A DNA stretch of 6,616 bases from an uncultured Bacilli bacterium (GTDB lineage Bacteria > Bacillota_I > Bacilli_A > RF39 > UBA660). Location of the stretch: contig CAJUTW010000056.1 of assembly GCA_910589335.1 (NCBI GenBank), positions 1 to 6,616 of the forward strand. The letters are read 5' to 3'. Every line of letters begins with the position of its first letter. Within the stretch, counting starts at the first letter, position 1. Below the pieces are notes generated by a model. It did no database searches. It had not been told where the DNA came from and saw only the letters and a list, made by a program, of their open reading frames with translations. Below, piece after piece: positions 1 through 4,096 of the stretch. The position numbers and the translations under genes were made by a program.

Positions 1-1
1 A

Positions 2-742
2 AATTATATAGAAAGGCCAAGCATAGAATCTTTTTCTAAATACTTATCATTTGTTATTAATTATGATTATAAATACTTTAAAGATTTGACAGGTAAAGAA
101 ATTGAAAATGCTATTATTATTTTTGCAAAAAAAATAAAAGAAGAAAAATTAGAAGAACTTTTTTGGGAAGATTTTATGACTTATGGCTGGTACAAAAATG
201 ATACAATCACCAATTTAATTAATTTAAATGGGTTATATGAATTAATACATTTTATAAAAGAGGAATCAAAAATATCAAATGATAAATTATCTTTCGTACA
301 TGACAATATTTCTCAGTTTGAAGATACAATAAAAGATGAGATGAGTGCCAATAAATGCAATATTATTTTTAAAGATAGTAAAGAAGAAATTCTTTTACAA
401 CTTGCAGATAATTTTGTGAGTATATTTAGACATGCTTATGATAAAGGCGTTTATTACAATAAAAGAAAAAAATTATGGGATAATGACTCGTTATGGGATT
501 TAGAATTATTTTCTAAATTGCAACAAATAGTTCAAGTAAATCATATAAAGTTTACAGTTTCATTTCAGGATTGGGCTTCATCATTATGTATAAAAGATAT
601 GTTTTCAAAAGATTATCCTAAAAAACAAAGAAGCAATTTATTTTTTAATTATTTTTACATGATATATTTGAATCAAATAAATTATGAGTTGTTTATAAAT
701 AAAAAAGATTTAATGGATATAGATGCATGCGTAAAAAACTGA
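2..742 (+). CDS. Partial hypothetical protein, possible DUF3800-like C-terminal part
   Basis: The frame is open from base 2 to the TGA at 740-742, so the gene begins upstream of the window and only its last 246 codons are visible. The first in-frame start-like codon is a TTG at 86. It has no ribosome binding site and lies inside continuous coding sequence, so I do not take it as the start. The fragment is soluble-looking, rich in Lys, Asn and Ile, with no membrane segment. Around residues 120-136 of the fragment, an IIFKDSKEE...LLQLADNF stretch resembles the DSK...QxAD signature of DUF3800 proteins, an RNase H-fold family common in mobile and defence-associated loci. An earlier SFVHDNISQFED stretch would also suit that family. 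The remaining C-terminal 110 residues match nothing I know. The CDS is certain. The family call is tentative and no catalytic function should be assumed. Confidence 0.8.
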   Translation, partial: NYIERPSIESFSKYLSFVINYDYKYFKDLTGKEIENAIIIFAKKIKEEKLEELFWEDFMTYGWYKNDTITNLINLNGLYELIHFIKEESKISNDKLSFVHDNISQFEDTIKDEMSANKCNIIFKDSKEEILLQLADNFVSIFRHAYDKGVYYNKRKKLWDNDSLWDLELFSKLQQIVQVNHIKFTVSFQDWASSLCIKDMFSKDYPKKQRSNLFFNYFYMIYLNQINYELFINKKDLMDIDACVKN

Positions 743-838
743 ATTTTATAATATATATTAACAAGATTTATGAAAAAATTAATGAACTTTGAAACTAATA
801 TGTACACACTTAATAAAATAAAGAATCTATATAATTAT

Positions 839-877
839 AAAAAAAGAACCGCTTTTCCCCACACCTATTGCGATTCT
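839..877 (-). terminator. Rho-independent terminator on the minus strand
   Basis: Read on the minus strand, AGAATCGC (877-870) pairs with GCGGTTCT (852-845) as an 8-bp stem containing one G-U pair, with a 17-nt loop, and is followed directly by seven U (845-839). The wobble pair is G-U only in the minus-strand RNA; the plus strand would have a C-A mismatch and lacks the U tract. The structure therefore belongs to a leftward transcript. No minus-strand protein gene ends here, so it would terminate either a non-coding RNA from the 941-1060 region or read-through from the integrase operon. Confidence 0.6.
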
Positions 878-940
878 GGCTTTTGATTTTAATTTCTATT
901 TATTAATACTTTTTAAGAATAAACGAATATTTTAAAACTA

Positions 941-1018
941 CCACTTTCGGGTGAAGCCCGCGATTTTTGACCTTTCGCGCTTAAGGTCAAAAATATCATA
1001 AATGTTTTCCACATTTAT
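941..1018. repeat. Cluster of inverted repeats with a possible H-type pseudoknot
   Basis: There are three structures in a row. CGGG (948-951) pairs with CCCG (957-960) around a 5-nt loop. ATTTTTGACCTT (963-974) pairs perfectly with AAGGTCAAAAAT (983-994) around the 8-nt loop TCGCGCTT. ATAAATGT (999-1006, approximate ends) pairs with ACATTTAT (1011-1018) around a short loop. CGCG at 959-962, just outside the 12-bp stem, is complementary to CGCG inside its loop (976-979). This gives the a-b-a'-b' order of an H-type pseudoknot in RNA from either strand. The patch is more GC-rich than its surroundings. It could be part of a minus-strand non-coding RNA ending at the 845-877 hairpin, or a DNA site such as a plasmid-like origin. 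I match it to no known RNA family. Confidence 0.55.
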
Positions 1019-1020
1019 TG

Positions 1021-1049
1021 TTGATAAAGTACTGAGACTTTTGTATAAT
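1021..1049 (+). promoter_or_regulatory. Near-consensus sigma-A type promoter with no ORF behind it
   Basis: TTGATA (1021-1026) and TATAAT (1044-1049) are separated by exactly 17 bases, which places a transcription start near 1056. No plus-strand reading frame with a ribosome binding site follows before the hairpin at 1293-1325. The promoter therefore probably drives a non-coding RNA, convergent with the integrase/SymE-like operon. Confidence 0.6.
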
Positions 1050-1140
1050 AAAAGAGTAATTTATATATTGAGAACACTATTATATTTTTATGAAATATAG
1101 AAAGTTCGGCAGAGATTGGACTAAGTCAATTTGAGTCAAA

Positions 1141-1180
1141 TCTCCAAATCCTTTGGAGACCATTAAGTAAACCGATTTAA
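1141..1180 (-). repeat. Degenerate tRNA-Trp 5' half and anticodon region; possible att core
   Basis: On the plus strand TTTGGAGACCATTA (1152-1165) is identical to the anticodon-region complement of tRNA-Trp (2728-2741), in the same orientation. The following bases to 1180 also align with the tRNA 5' half after small gaps, including a shared ATTTAACT (1174-1181 region). The left side does not match the tRNA 3' half. Instead it forms a palindrome, TCTCCAAA-TCC-TTTGGAGA (1141-1159), which amounts to two opposed copies of the anticodon-loop octamer. Tyrosine integrases that target tRNA genes often cross over at the anticodon stem-loop, so this is the best candidate in the window for a distal attachment site of the element carrying the integrase. 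The absent tRNA 3' half argues against a textbook att site. Confidence 0.4.
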
Positions 1181-1212
1181 CTTTGTATATTTTATAAGAC
1201 TAAGTCTAGTAA

Positions 1213-1269
1213 TAGGGGATTAGTTAAATGGTATAATAATTAGACAAAACCTTTGTTGGATGTTCGATT
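1213..1269 (+). pseudogene. Degenerate tRNA-Trp copy, inverted relative to the intact gene
   Basis: Bases 1213-1240 are identical to the first 28 bases of the intact tRNA-Trp region read from 2765 down to 2738. After a 2-base gap, the rest to 1269 still aligns (AAAACC, then 14 of 18 bases ending in TTCGATT). The anticodon stem and loop are changed (TAGAC in place of GGTCTCC), the T-stem no longer pairs, and the 3' acceptor strand and CCA are missing, so no functional tRNA can be made. The perfect 5' half beside a decayed 3' half suggests that the 5' half is kept identical by recombination with the real gene or by recent exchange. AGACAAGCAG at 1270-1279, just downstream, recurs inverted at 1491-1500. 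Confidence 0.7.
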
Positions 1270-1292
1270 AGACAAGCAGGTTATAAATAAAG

Positions 1293-1325
1293 AAAGACTT
1301 AAATCTTTGGAAGATTTGAGTCTTT
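1293..1325. terminator. Bidirectional terminator hairpin overlapping the end of the SymE-like gene
   Basis: AAAGACTTAAATCTT (1293-1307) pairs with AAGATTTGAGTCTTT (1311-1325) around a 3-nt loop. The one non-Watson-Crick position is U-G in the plus-strand RNA and A-C in the minus-strand RNA, so the stem is stronger in plus transcripts. Both flanks are U-rich in the relevant direction but interrupted. The hairpin includes the stop codon (1299-1301) and last eight or so codons of the SymE-like gene, so it ends the integrase operon leftward and any RNA from the 1021-1049 promoter rightward. Confidence 0.6.
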
Positions 1326-1481
1326 TACTTTTCTAATAACTATTTTATCTTTATAAGTTTTTATTTCGACAACATCATGAAAGTGAAAACCAAGTTTCTG
1401 AAGCCATTTACCCTTTAACAGAATATAAGACCTATCAGATAAGTCTTCATAAACTAAGAGTTTTCTAAATTTCATGACCAT
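1299..1481 (-). CDS. SymE/AbrB-like small protein
   Basis: A 60-residue protein read from ATG 1481. A GTG at 1484 or a second ATG at 1475 are alternative starts, and none has a clear ribosome binding site. The gene overlaps the end of the integrase by up to 20 bases, so translation is probably coupled to it. The core YILLKGKWLQKLGFHFHDVVEIKTYKDKIVIRKV fits the swapped-hairpin AbrB/MazE-type fold, especially the SymE-like pattern of a hydrophobic strand, then GKWL, xxxGF, a xDVVEI strand and a KIVI strand. Members of this group act as small DNA- or RNA-binding proteins. E. coli SymE is described as an RNA-cleaving or nucleoid-affecting toxin controlled by an antisense RNA. Function here is not proven: it could be a toxin, an integrase regulator (directionality factor) or a transcription factor. 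The coding call is good because of family-like sequence and operon position. Confidence 0.7.
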   Translation of the reverse strand: MVMKFRKLLVYEDLSDRSYILLKGKWLQKLGFHFHDVVEIKTYKDKIVIRKVKDSNLPKI

Positions 1482-2505
1482 CACTTGAAACTGCTTGTCT
1501 GCTATTTTCTATATTGGAGATTATTGAATGTTTTGTGTGTTTAGTTTTAAGGTCTTTTGGTGACATATCAACATAAATCTTTGTGGTTTCAATGTTAGTA
1601 TGTCCCAAAAGATCACGGAGTGAAAAAGCGTCCCCTCCATTTATTATAAAGTGCGTCGCAAAAGTATGACGAAACTTATGTGGGTTCATTCTAAAATCAT
1701 CACCAAATATTTTCTTTGCTTTCCGACTTAATAATCCATATACCATTTCTGTATTAATGCCAGAACCCAGAATAGGTTCGTTATACTGATTATGAAACTT
1801 AACAAAAAGTGGTCCTTTTTCTGCTCCTTTTAAAACTTCACGCCTATAAACATTTAATAATCGCTCAGTTTCCTTTGAATAATAGACTGTGCGAAAAGTA
1901 TTTGTCTTAGTTGCATACACATAAATGCTTCTCTCTCTAAAATTAATATCTTCAAGTTTGATTCTTACAAGTTCACTATTACGAACACCCGTATCTAGTA
2001 AAACCATAACTAATAATAAATTTCGTAATTCTGACTTGTAACGTAAATCAAACGAAGTAATCAATTTTCGCACTTGGTCTATTGTAAAGTAATCTATTTT
2101 TTCGTTTCTAACTTTTTTAGGTTTAATATTACGCGCAGGATTGGCAATTAAATAACCATCTCTTTCTAAATAATTAAAGAAAGCTCTTAGTGCCCTCGCA
2201 TGACAATTAAAAGTGTTAGTCTTATTTTTAGAATATTTACTTTCAATATAAAATTTTATCTCCTCAGCAGTTAACAACTCTAAACATTGCACTTTCTTAA
2301 TCTGCACTAAGAATTTTCTGAATGCTGAAAGTTTCTTTTTATAAAAGTTTAATGTTTGGTCTGCTAAACCTCGCTCCTCCATATTCATAAAAAAGTAATC
2401 CACAGCCATGTCGAAAAAAAGATTACTTTGTACAGGGTGTTTTGTCTCTCCTGTCTTGAACTGTTGAAAAAAGTTTGTAAGTTCAGTAATAGTTTGTTCT
2501 GTCAT
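1465..2505 (-). CDS. Xer-like tyrosine recombinase / integrase
   Basis: A 346-residue site-specific recombinase. Residues about 28-118 form the SAM-like core-binding domain (FFDMAVDYFFMNMEERGLADQT...), and about 135-320 form the catalytic domain. The full catalytic set is visible: R175 (DTGVRNSEL), K200 in the beta-hairpin (YATKTNT), H276 and R279 (NPHKFRHTF), H302 (LLGHTNIETT) and the nucleophile Y311 (KIYVD). Length is normal for an intact phage/element integrase, and nothing is broken. The ATG at 2505 is preceded by AAAAGGAGA (2520-2512) at 6-base spacing. It lies just downstream of tRNA-Trp and is transcribed away from it, the usual layout of an integrase that targets a tRNA gene. By eye its base composition is less AT-rich than the genes to the right, which fits horizontal transfer. 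It is co-transcribed with the SymE-like gene. Chromosomal XerC/D is unlikely given the N-terminal extension and context. Confidence 0.92.
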   Translation of the reverse strand: MTEQTITELTNFFQQFKTGETKHPVQSNLFFDMAVDYFFMNMEERGLADQTLNFYKKKLSAFRKFLVQIKKVQCLELLTAEEIKFYIESKYSKNKTNTFNCHARALRAFFNYLERDGYLIANPARNIKPKKVRNEKIDYFTIDQVRKLITSFDLRYKSELRNLLLVMVLLDTGVRNSELVRIKLEDINFRERSIYVYATKTNTFRTVYYSKETERLLNVYRREVLKGAEKGPLFVKFHNQYNEPILGSGINTEMVYGLLSRKAKKIFGDDFRMNPHKFRHTFATHFIINGGDAFSLRDLLGHTNIETTKIYVDMSPKDLKTKHTKHSIISNIENSRQAVSSDGHEI

Positions 2506-2543
2506 ATAAATTCTCCTTTTCTTAAAAAATATTTTTGTAATTT

Positions 2544-2573
2544 ATATAACAAAACATCCGTTCAAAGAAACAA
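2544..2573 (-). promoter_or_regulatory. Possible integrase promoter
   Basis: On the minus strand TTGTTT (2573-2568) and TTATAT (2549-2544) are separated by 18 bases, with a start expected near 2537 and a leader of about 30 nt before the integrase ATG. The match is weak, and in this AT-rich sequence such boxes arise by chance. Read-through from tRNA-Trp is the alternative source of int transcription. Confidence 0.3.
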
Positions 2574-2583
2574 TATAGAAAAT

Positions 2584-2637
2584 ACTTTAAACTAGAAGAG
2601 GGGACTAATGAAGGTCACCAGAGGTCTAGTTTAAAGT
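2584..2637. repeat. 13-bp perfect inverted repeat upstream of the integrase
   Basis: ACTTTAAACTAGA (2584-2596) and TCTAGTTTAAAGT (2625-2637) are exact reverse complements separated by 28 bases. The spacer is richer in G and C and contains the 7-base odd palindrome GGTCACC. It sits upstream of the likely integrase promoter, so it is more easily read as a protein-binding site on DNA (integrase or accessory factor, part of an attP-like region) than as a leader hairpin. If tRNA transcription reads through, it would fold as a stem-loop. There is no U tract, so it is not a terminator. Confidence 0.6.
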
Positions 2638-2655
2638 CATCACCTGCAAAACAAC

Positions 2656-2680
2656 AAAAAAAGCAACATCACTGTTGCTT
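2656..2680 (-). terminator. Terminator of tRNA-Trp
   Basis: On the minus strand AAGCAACA (2680-2673) pairs with TGTTGCTT (2668-2661) around a 4-nt loop and is followed by a U tract to 2656. It lies 10 bases past the encoded CCA of tRNA-Trp and isolates the tRNA from the integrase operon. Confidence 0.85.
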
Positions 2681-2690
2681 AAAATTCAAA

Positions 2691-2764
2691 TGGCAGGGGA
2701 TGAGAGAATCGAACTCCCAACAGTGGTTTTGGAGACCATTATTATACCATTTAACTAATCCCCT
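2691..2764 (-). tRNA. tRNA-Trp (anticodon CCA), 3' CCA encoded
   Basis: Acceptor AGGGGAT pairs perfectly with ATCCCCT. Discriminator G73 is at 2694 and the encoded CCA occupies 2693-2691. The D-stem is GTTA/TAAT. The anticodon loop CTCCAAA has U33, anticodon CCA and purine 37. The T-arm is GGGAG-TTCGATT-CTCTC. The overall sequence closely resembles Bacillus tRNA-Trp. The top pair of the anticodon stem is an A27-C43 mismatch, which falls at the border of the segment duplicated at 1213-1240. CCA rather than UCA means it reads UGG only, in line with TGA used as a stop here. The integrase downstream and the tRNA fragments at 1141-1269 indicate that it is, or was, a recombination target. It has its own promoter (2800-2828) and terminator. 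Confidence 0.96.
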
Positions 2765-2798
2765 AAAAAAGATTTATTCAAATTAAATTGAATAAATC
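2765..2798 (-). terminator. AT-rich terminator-like hairpin overlapping the tRNA-Trp start site
   Basis: On the minus strand GATTTATTCAA (2798-2788) pairs perfectly with TTGAATAAATC (2781-2771) around a 6-nt loop, followed by six U (2770-2765). It would end transcripts from the LysM lipoprotein gene. The tRNA promoter directly upstream starts near 2793, inside the first stem arm, so its own transcript lacks part of the stem and should escape termination. Confidence 0.55.
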
Positions 2799-2799
2799 G

Positions 2800-2828
2800 A
2801 TTATAACACAAAGAAAAATTTGTTTCAA
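2800..2828 (-). promoter_or_regulatory. tRNA-Trp promoter
   Basis: On the minus strand TTGAAA (2828-2823) and TATAAT (2805-2800) are separated by exactly 17 bases. The start is predicted near 2793, about 29 bases before the mature tRNA 5' end. Confidence 0.8.
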
Positions 2829-2831
2829 TAT

Positions 2832-2877
2832 AAAATAAATAAATTCTTTAACAAAATAAATAAATAAATTCTTTAAT
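2832..2877. repeat. Short AT-rich tandem repeat
   Basis: Two tandem units (2832-2852 and 2853-2877) share AAAATAAATAAATTCTTTAA, the second with one extra 4-base unit. It probably arose by slippage. It covers the stop codon of the LysM lipoprotein gene (2873-2875). Confidence 0.6.
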
Positions 2878-3793
2878 AAAATCTAGTTTTATTATTATCG
2901 ATTCCAAATATAGTATTCTGATTAAAAACTTCCATACTACTTATATCAGGATTTAAAATAGGTTGAGAATCAACAATTCTTTCGCTATTAATTTTATTAA
3001 AATTATTTAAAGTATTAATATCAGTATTAAAATAATCTGCAATTACTTCAATAGAATCATTTTCACTTGCTCTATAAATCAAATCAGATCCTGTATCATA
3101 ACTATTTACATAATTAAATTGACGAGCTAAACCATTTTCAATACTTTTAGCAACCAATTCACTATTAGTATTTTTTGTCCCAAAAGAAATTGTAACAAAA
3201 CTTACATCAGAATCAGTATCTAACGCTTCTTCTGTTTCTGTAGGTATTGTAGTACAAATATTTCCGTTTTCATCTTCTCTATATCCAACTTTACCACAAT
3301 AAATATAATTTCCTAAGAAACCATTCTGTTTAAAAGCGGTTTGCATTGATAAGGATAAAGAGTCAGAATAACCAATCCTAGTATTATTGTAAGGGGCAAA
3401 AATTAAAGTATCTGTTCCAGCACTATATTGTTGATCAAGAGTTATAACAACATTATTATCAGAATTTATTCCATCATTATTTTTTGTCTCCTTAATTTCT
3501 AAACCATCTTCTCTTAATTTATCACAAACTTCATTAAAAAAAGTATCACTACAATCATTATCATTAATAATTATATTCATCCCATTTATATTATCAAGAG
3601 AAACATCTACATCAATATTAGTATTTGATATCATTGAATTTAATTCTTGTTCTTTTTTATGATTACATCCACTAAAAGTATTCCCTAACAAAAATAAAGA
3701 AGAAGCAACAAAAATTCCTCTTTTTGCTACTCTTTTTAAACTAAACCTTTTTATTCCATTGATATTATCAACATTATTAATATTAACTTTCAA
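2873..3793 (-). CDS. LysM-domain lipoprotein of unknown function
   Basis: 306 residues. The N terminus has a basic region (KRFSLKRVAKR, 15-25), a hydrophobic stretch (27-40) and a lipobox-like FSGC ending at C43, so it is probably a lipid-anchored exported protein. Position -3 is Phe instead of Leu. Residues about 114-230 form a conserved-looking globular domain whose strand/helix pattern (NNVVITLD..., TRIGYSDSLSLSMQTAFKQNGF, SDVSFVTISFGT) recalls N-acetylmuramoyl-L-alanine amidases, but zinc-ligand His/Glu positions are absent, so I do not call an enzyme. Residues about 238-282 (LIYRASENDSIEVIADYFNTDINTLNNFNKI) are LysM-like and should bind peptidoglycan. The start is TTG at 3793, fixed by the strong ribosome site AGAGGTGA (3805-3798) and a promoter directly upstream. 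It is monocistronic and divergent from gpsA. A spore or cell-envelope role is possible. Confidence 0.85.
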   Translation of the reverse strand: MKVNINNVDNINGIKRFSLKRVAKRGIFVASSLFLLGNTFSGCNHKKEQELNSMISNTNIDVDVSLDNINGMNIIINDNDCSDTFFNEVCDKLREDGLEIKETKNNDGINSDNNVVITLDQQYSAGTDTLIFAPYNNTRIGYSDSLSLSMQTAFKQNGFLGNYIYCGKVGYREDENGNICTTIPTETEEALDTDSDVSFVTISFGTKNTNSELVAKSIENGLARQFNYVNSYDTGSDLIYRASENDSIEVIADYFNTDINTLNNFNKINSERIVDSQPILNPDISSMEVFNQNTIFGIDNNKTRFY

Positions 3794-3813
3794 GAAATCA
3801 CCTCTATAATTTC

Positions 3814-3842
3814 AGTATATAAAAAATTATATTTGTTGTCAA
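3814..3842 (-). promoter_or_regulatory. Promoter of the LysM lipoprotein gene
   Basis: On the minus strand a perfect TTGACA (3842-3837) and TATACT (3819-3814) are separated by exactly 17 bases. The start is near 3807, so the leader is only about 14 nt and opens almost directly with the ribosome binding site. Confidence 0.8.
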
Positions 3843-3913
3843 AAGCAATAATATTAAGTTAACACAATTTAACAATAAAAAAATTAAAATCTAAATGTAT
3901 ATATAATATGATA

Positions 3914-3922
3914 TGATATAAT
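3914..3922 (+). promoter_or_regulatory. Possible extended -10 promoter for gpsA
   Basis: TGATATAAT matches the extended -10 form TGnTATAAT, but no -35 box is present at the right distance. It lies about 175 bases before the gpsA ATG, and A/T-rich sequence gives many such matches. Other candidates nearer the gene (around 4017-4047) are no better. Confidence 0.25.
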
Positions 3923-4096
3923 TTACATTTTTATCTTTTAAATTCAGGCCTCTTTTACTATTTTAAATACTGGACAAATTCTTTAATAAATGCTAAAACT
4001 AAATATACATATAGATTAACTAAAAATATAAATATAGATTATTATATTTATCTATTTATATGAAAAGTAATAATTATTTTGAAAAGGAGAATTCTA

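Larger units (their letters stand above)
743..1298. other. 556-base non-coding region with RNA-like structure and tRNA-Trp fragments
   Basis: No convincing protein gene lies here. From left to right it holds: AT-rich sequence to 838; a minus-strand terminator-like hairpin (845-877); AT-rich sequence; a more GC-rich structured patch (941-1018) with three inverted repeats and a possible pseudoknot; a near-consensus plus-strand promoter (1021-1049); short inverted repeats (1113-1159); a degenerate piece of tRNA-Trp in minus orientation (1152-1180); and a longer degenerate tRNA-Trp copy in plus orientation (1213-1269). Individual pieces have their own entries. The stretch separates the DUF3800-like gene from the convergent integrase operon. 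It could be an element end, an origin-like site, or one or two non-coding RNAs. Confidence 0.7.
1056..1326 (+). ncRNA. Candidate non-coding RNA with tRNA-Trp-like segments
   Basis: The limits are inferred from the promoter at 1021-1049 and the hairpin at 1293-1325. Inside are a hairpin AGATTGGACT (1113-1122) with AGTCAAATCT (1134-1143), one mismatch; a perfect 8-bp hairpin TCTCCAAA/TTTGGAGA (1141-1159, 3-nt loop); ACTA/TAGT (1199-1210); a stretch identical to the 5' 27 bases of tRNA-Trp (1214-1240); and ACAAA/TTTGT (1244-1256). The 3' end is antisense to the last codons of the SymE-like gene. In enterobacteria SymE is controlled by a cis-antisense RNA, SymR, overlapping its 5' end, so antisense control is conceivable here, though the overlap is at the opposite end. 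It matches no RNA family I recognise. The alternative is passive transcription of element remnants. Confidence 0.3.
2506..2690. other. Int upstream region between integrase and tRNA-Trp
   Basis: Contains the integrase ribosome binding site (2512-2520), a weak possible integrase promoter (2544-2573), a 13-bp inverted repeat (2584-2637) and the tRNA-Trp terminator (2656-2680). No protein gene is present. Confidence 0.6.
3794..4096. other. Intergenic region between divergent lysM-lipoprotein gene and gpsA
   Basis: Almost pure A/T. It holds the lipoprotein promoter (3814-3842), a possible extended -10 element for gpsA (3914-3922), an all-A/T inverted repeat ATAAATATA/TATATTTAT (4028-4036 and 4043-4051, 6-nt loop) and the gpsA ribosome site (4084-4089). 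AAATTCTTTAATAAA at 3976-3990 repeats the bases at 2866-2880, but such sequence is expected at this base composition. No gene is seen. Confidence 0.6.

Noticed and set aside
86..742. TTG at 86 as the start of the first gene.
   Set aside because: The frame is open back to base 2 without a stop, and no ribosome site precedes the TTG, so the gene is cut by the window edge.
770..886. A 38-codon plus-strand reading frame starting ATGAAAAAATTA and ending TGA.
   Set aside because: No convincing ribosome binding site, and its 3' part overlaps the minus-strand terminator hairpin. The product resembles nothing.
841..1280. CRISPR array or known housekeeping RNA (SRP RNA, tmRNA, 6S, RNase P).
   Set aside because: No regularly spaced repeats and none of the signature sequences of these RNAs were found on either strand.
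1056..1300. T-box riboswitch sensing tRNA-Trp.
   Set aside because: No AGGGTGGNACCGCG-type T-box sequence and no downstream Trp-related gene. The tRNA similarity is to tRNA itself, not to a specifier leader.
2598..2614. AGGGGACTAATGAAGGT resembling the tRNA-Trp 5' end, as a further tRNA fragment.
   Set aside because: Only the first nine or ten bases align well. Too short to separate from chance, though next to other tRNA pieces.
2866..3990. 15-bp direct repeat AAATTCTTTAATAAA flanking the LysM lipoprotein gene (2866-2880 and 3976-3990), as possible insertion target duplication.
   Set aside because: The sequence is almost all A/T, part of a local slippage repeat on one side, and the gene carries its own native-looking promoter; chance is sufficient.
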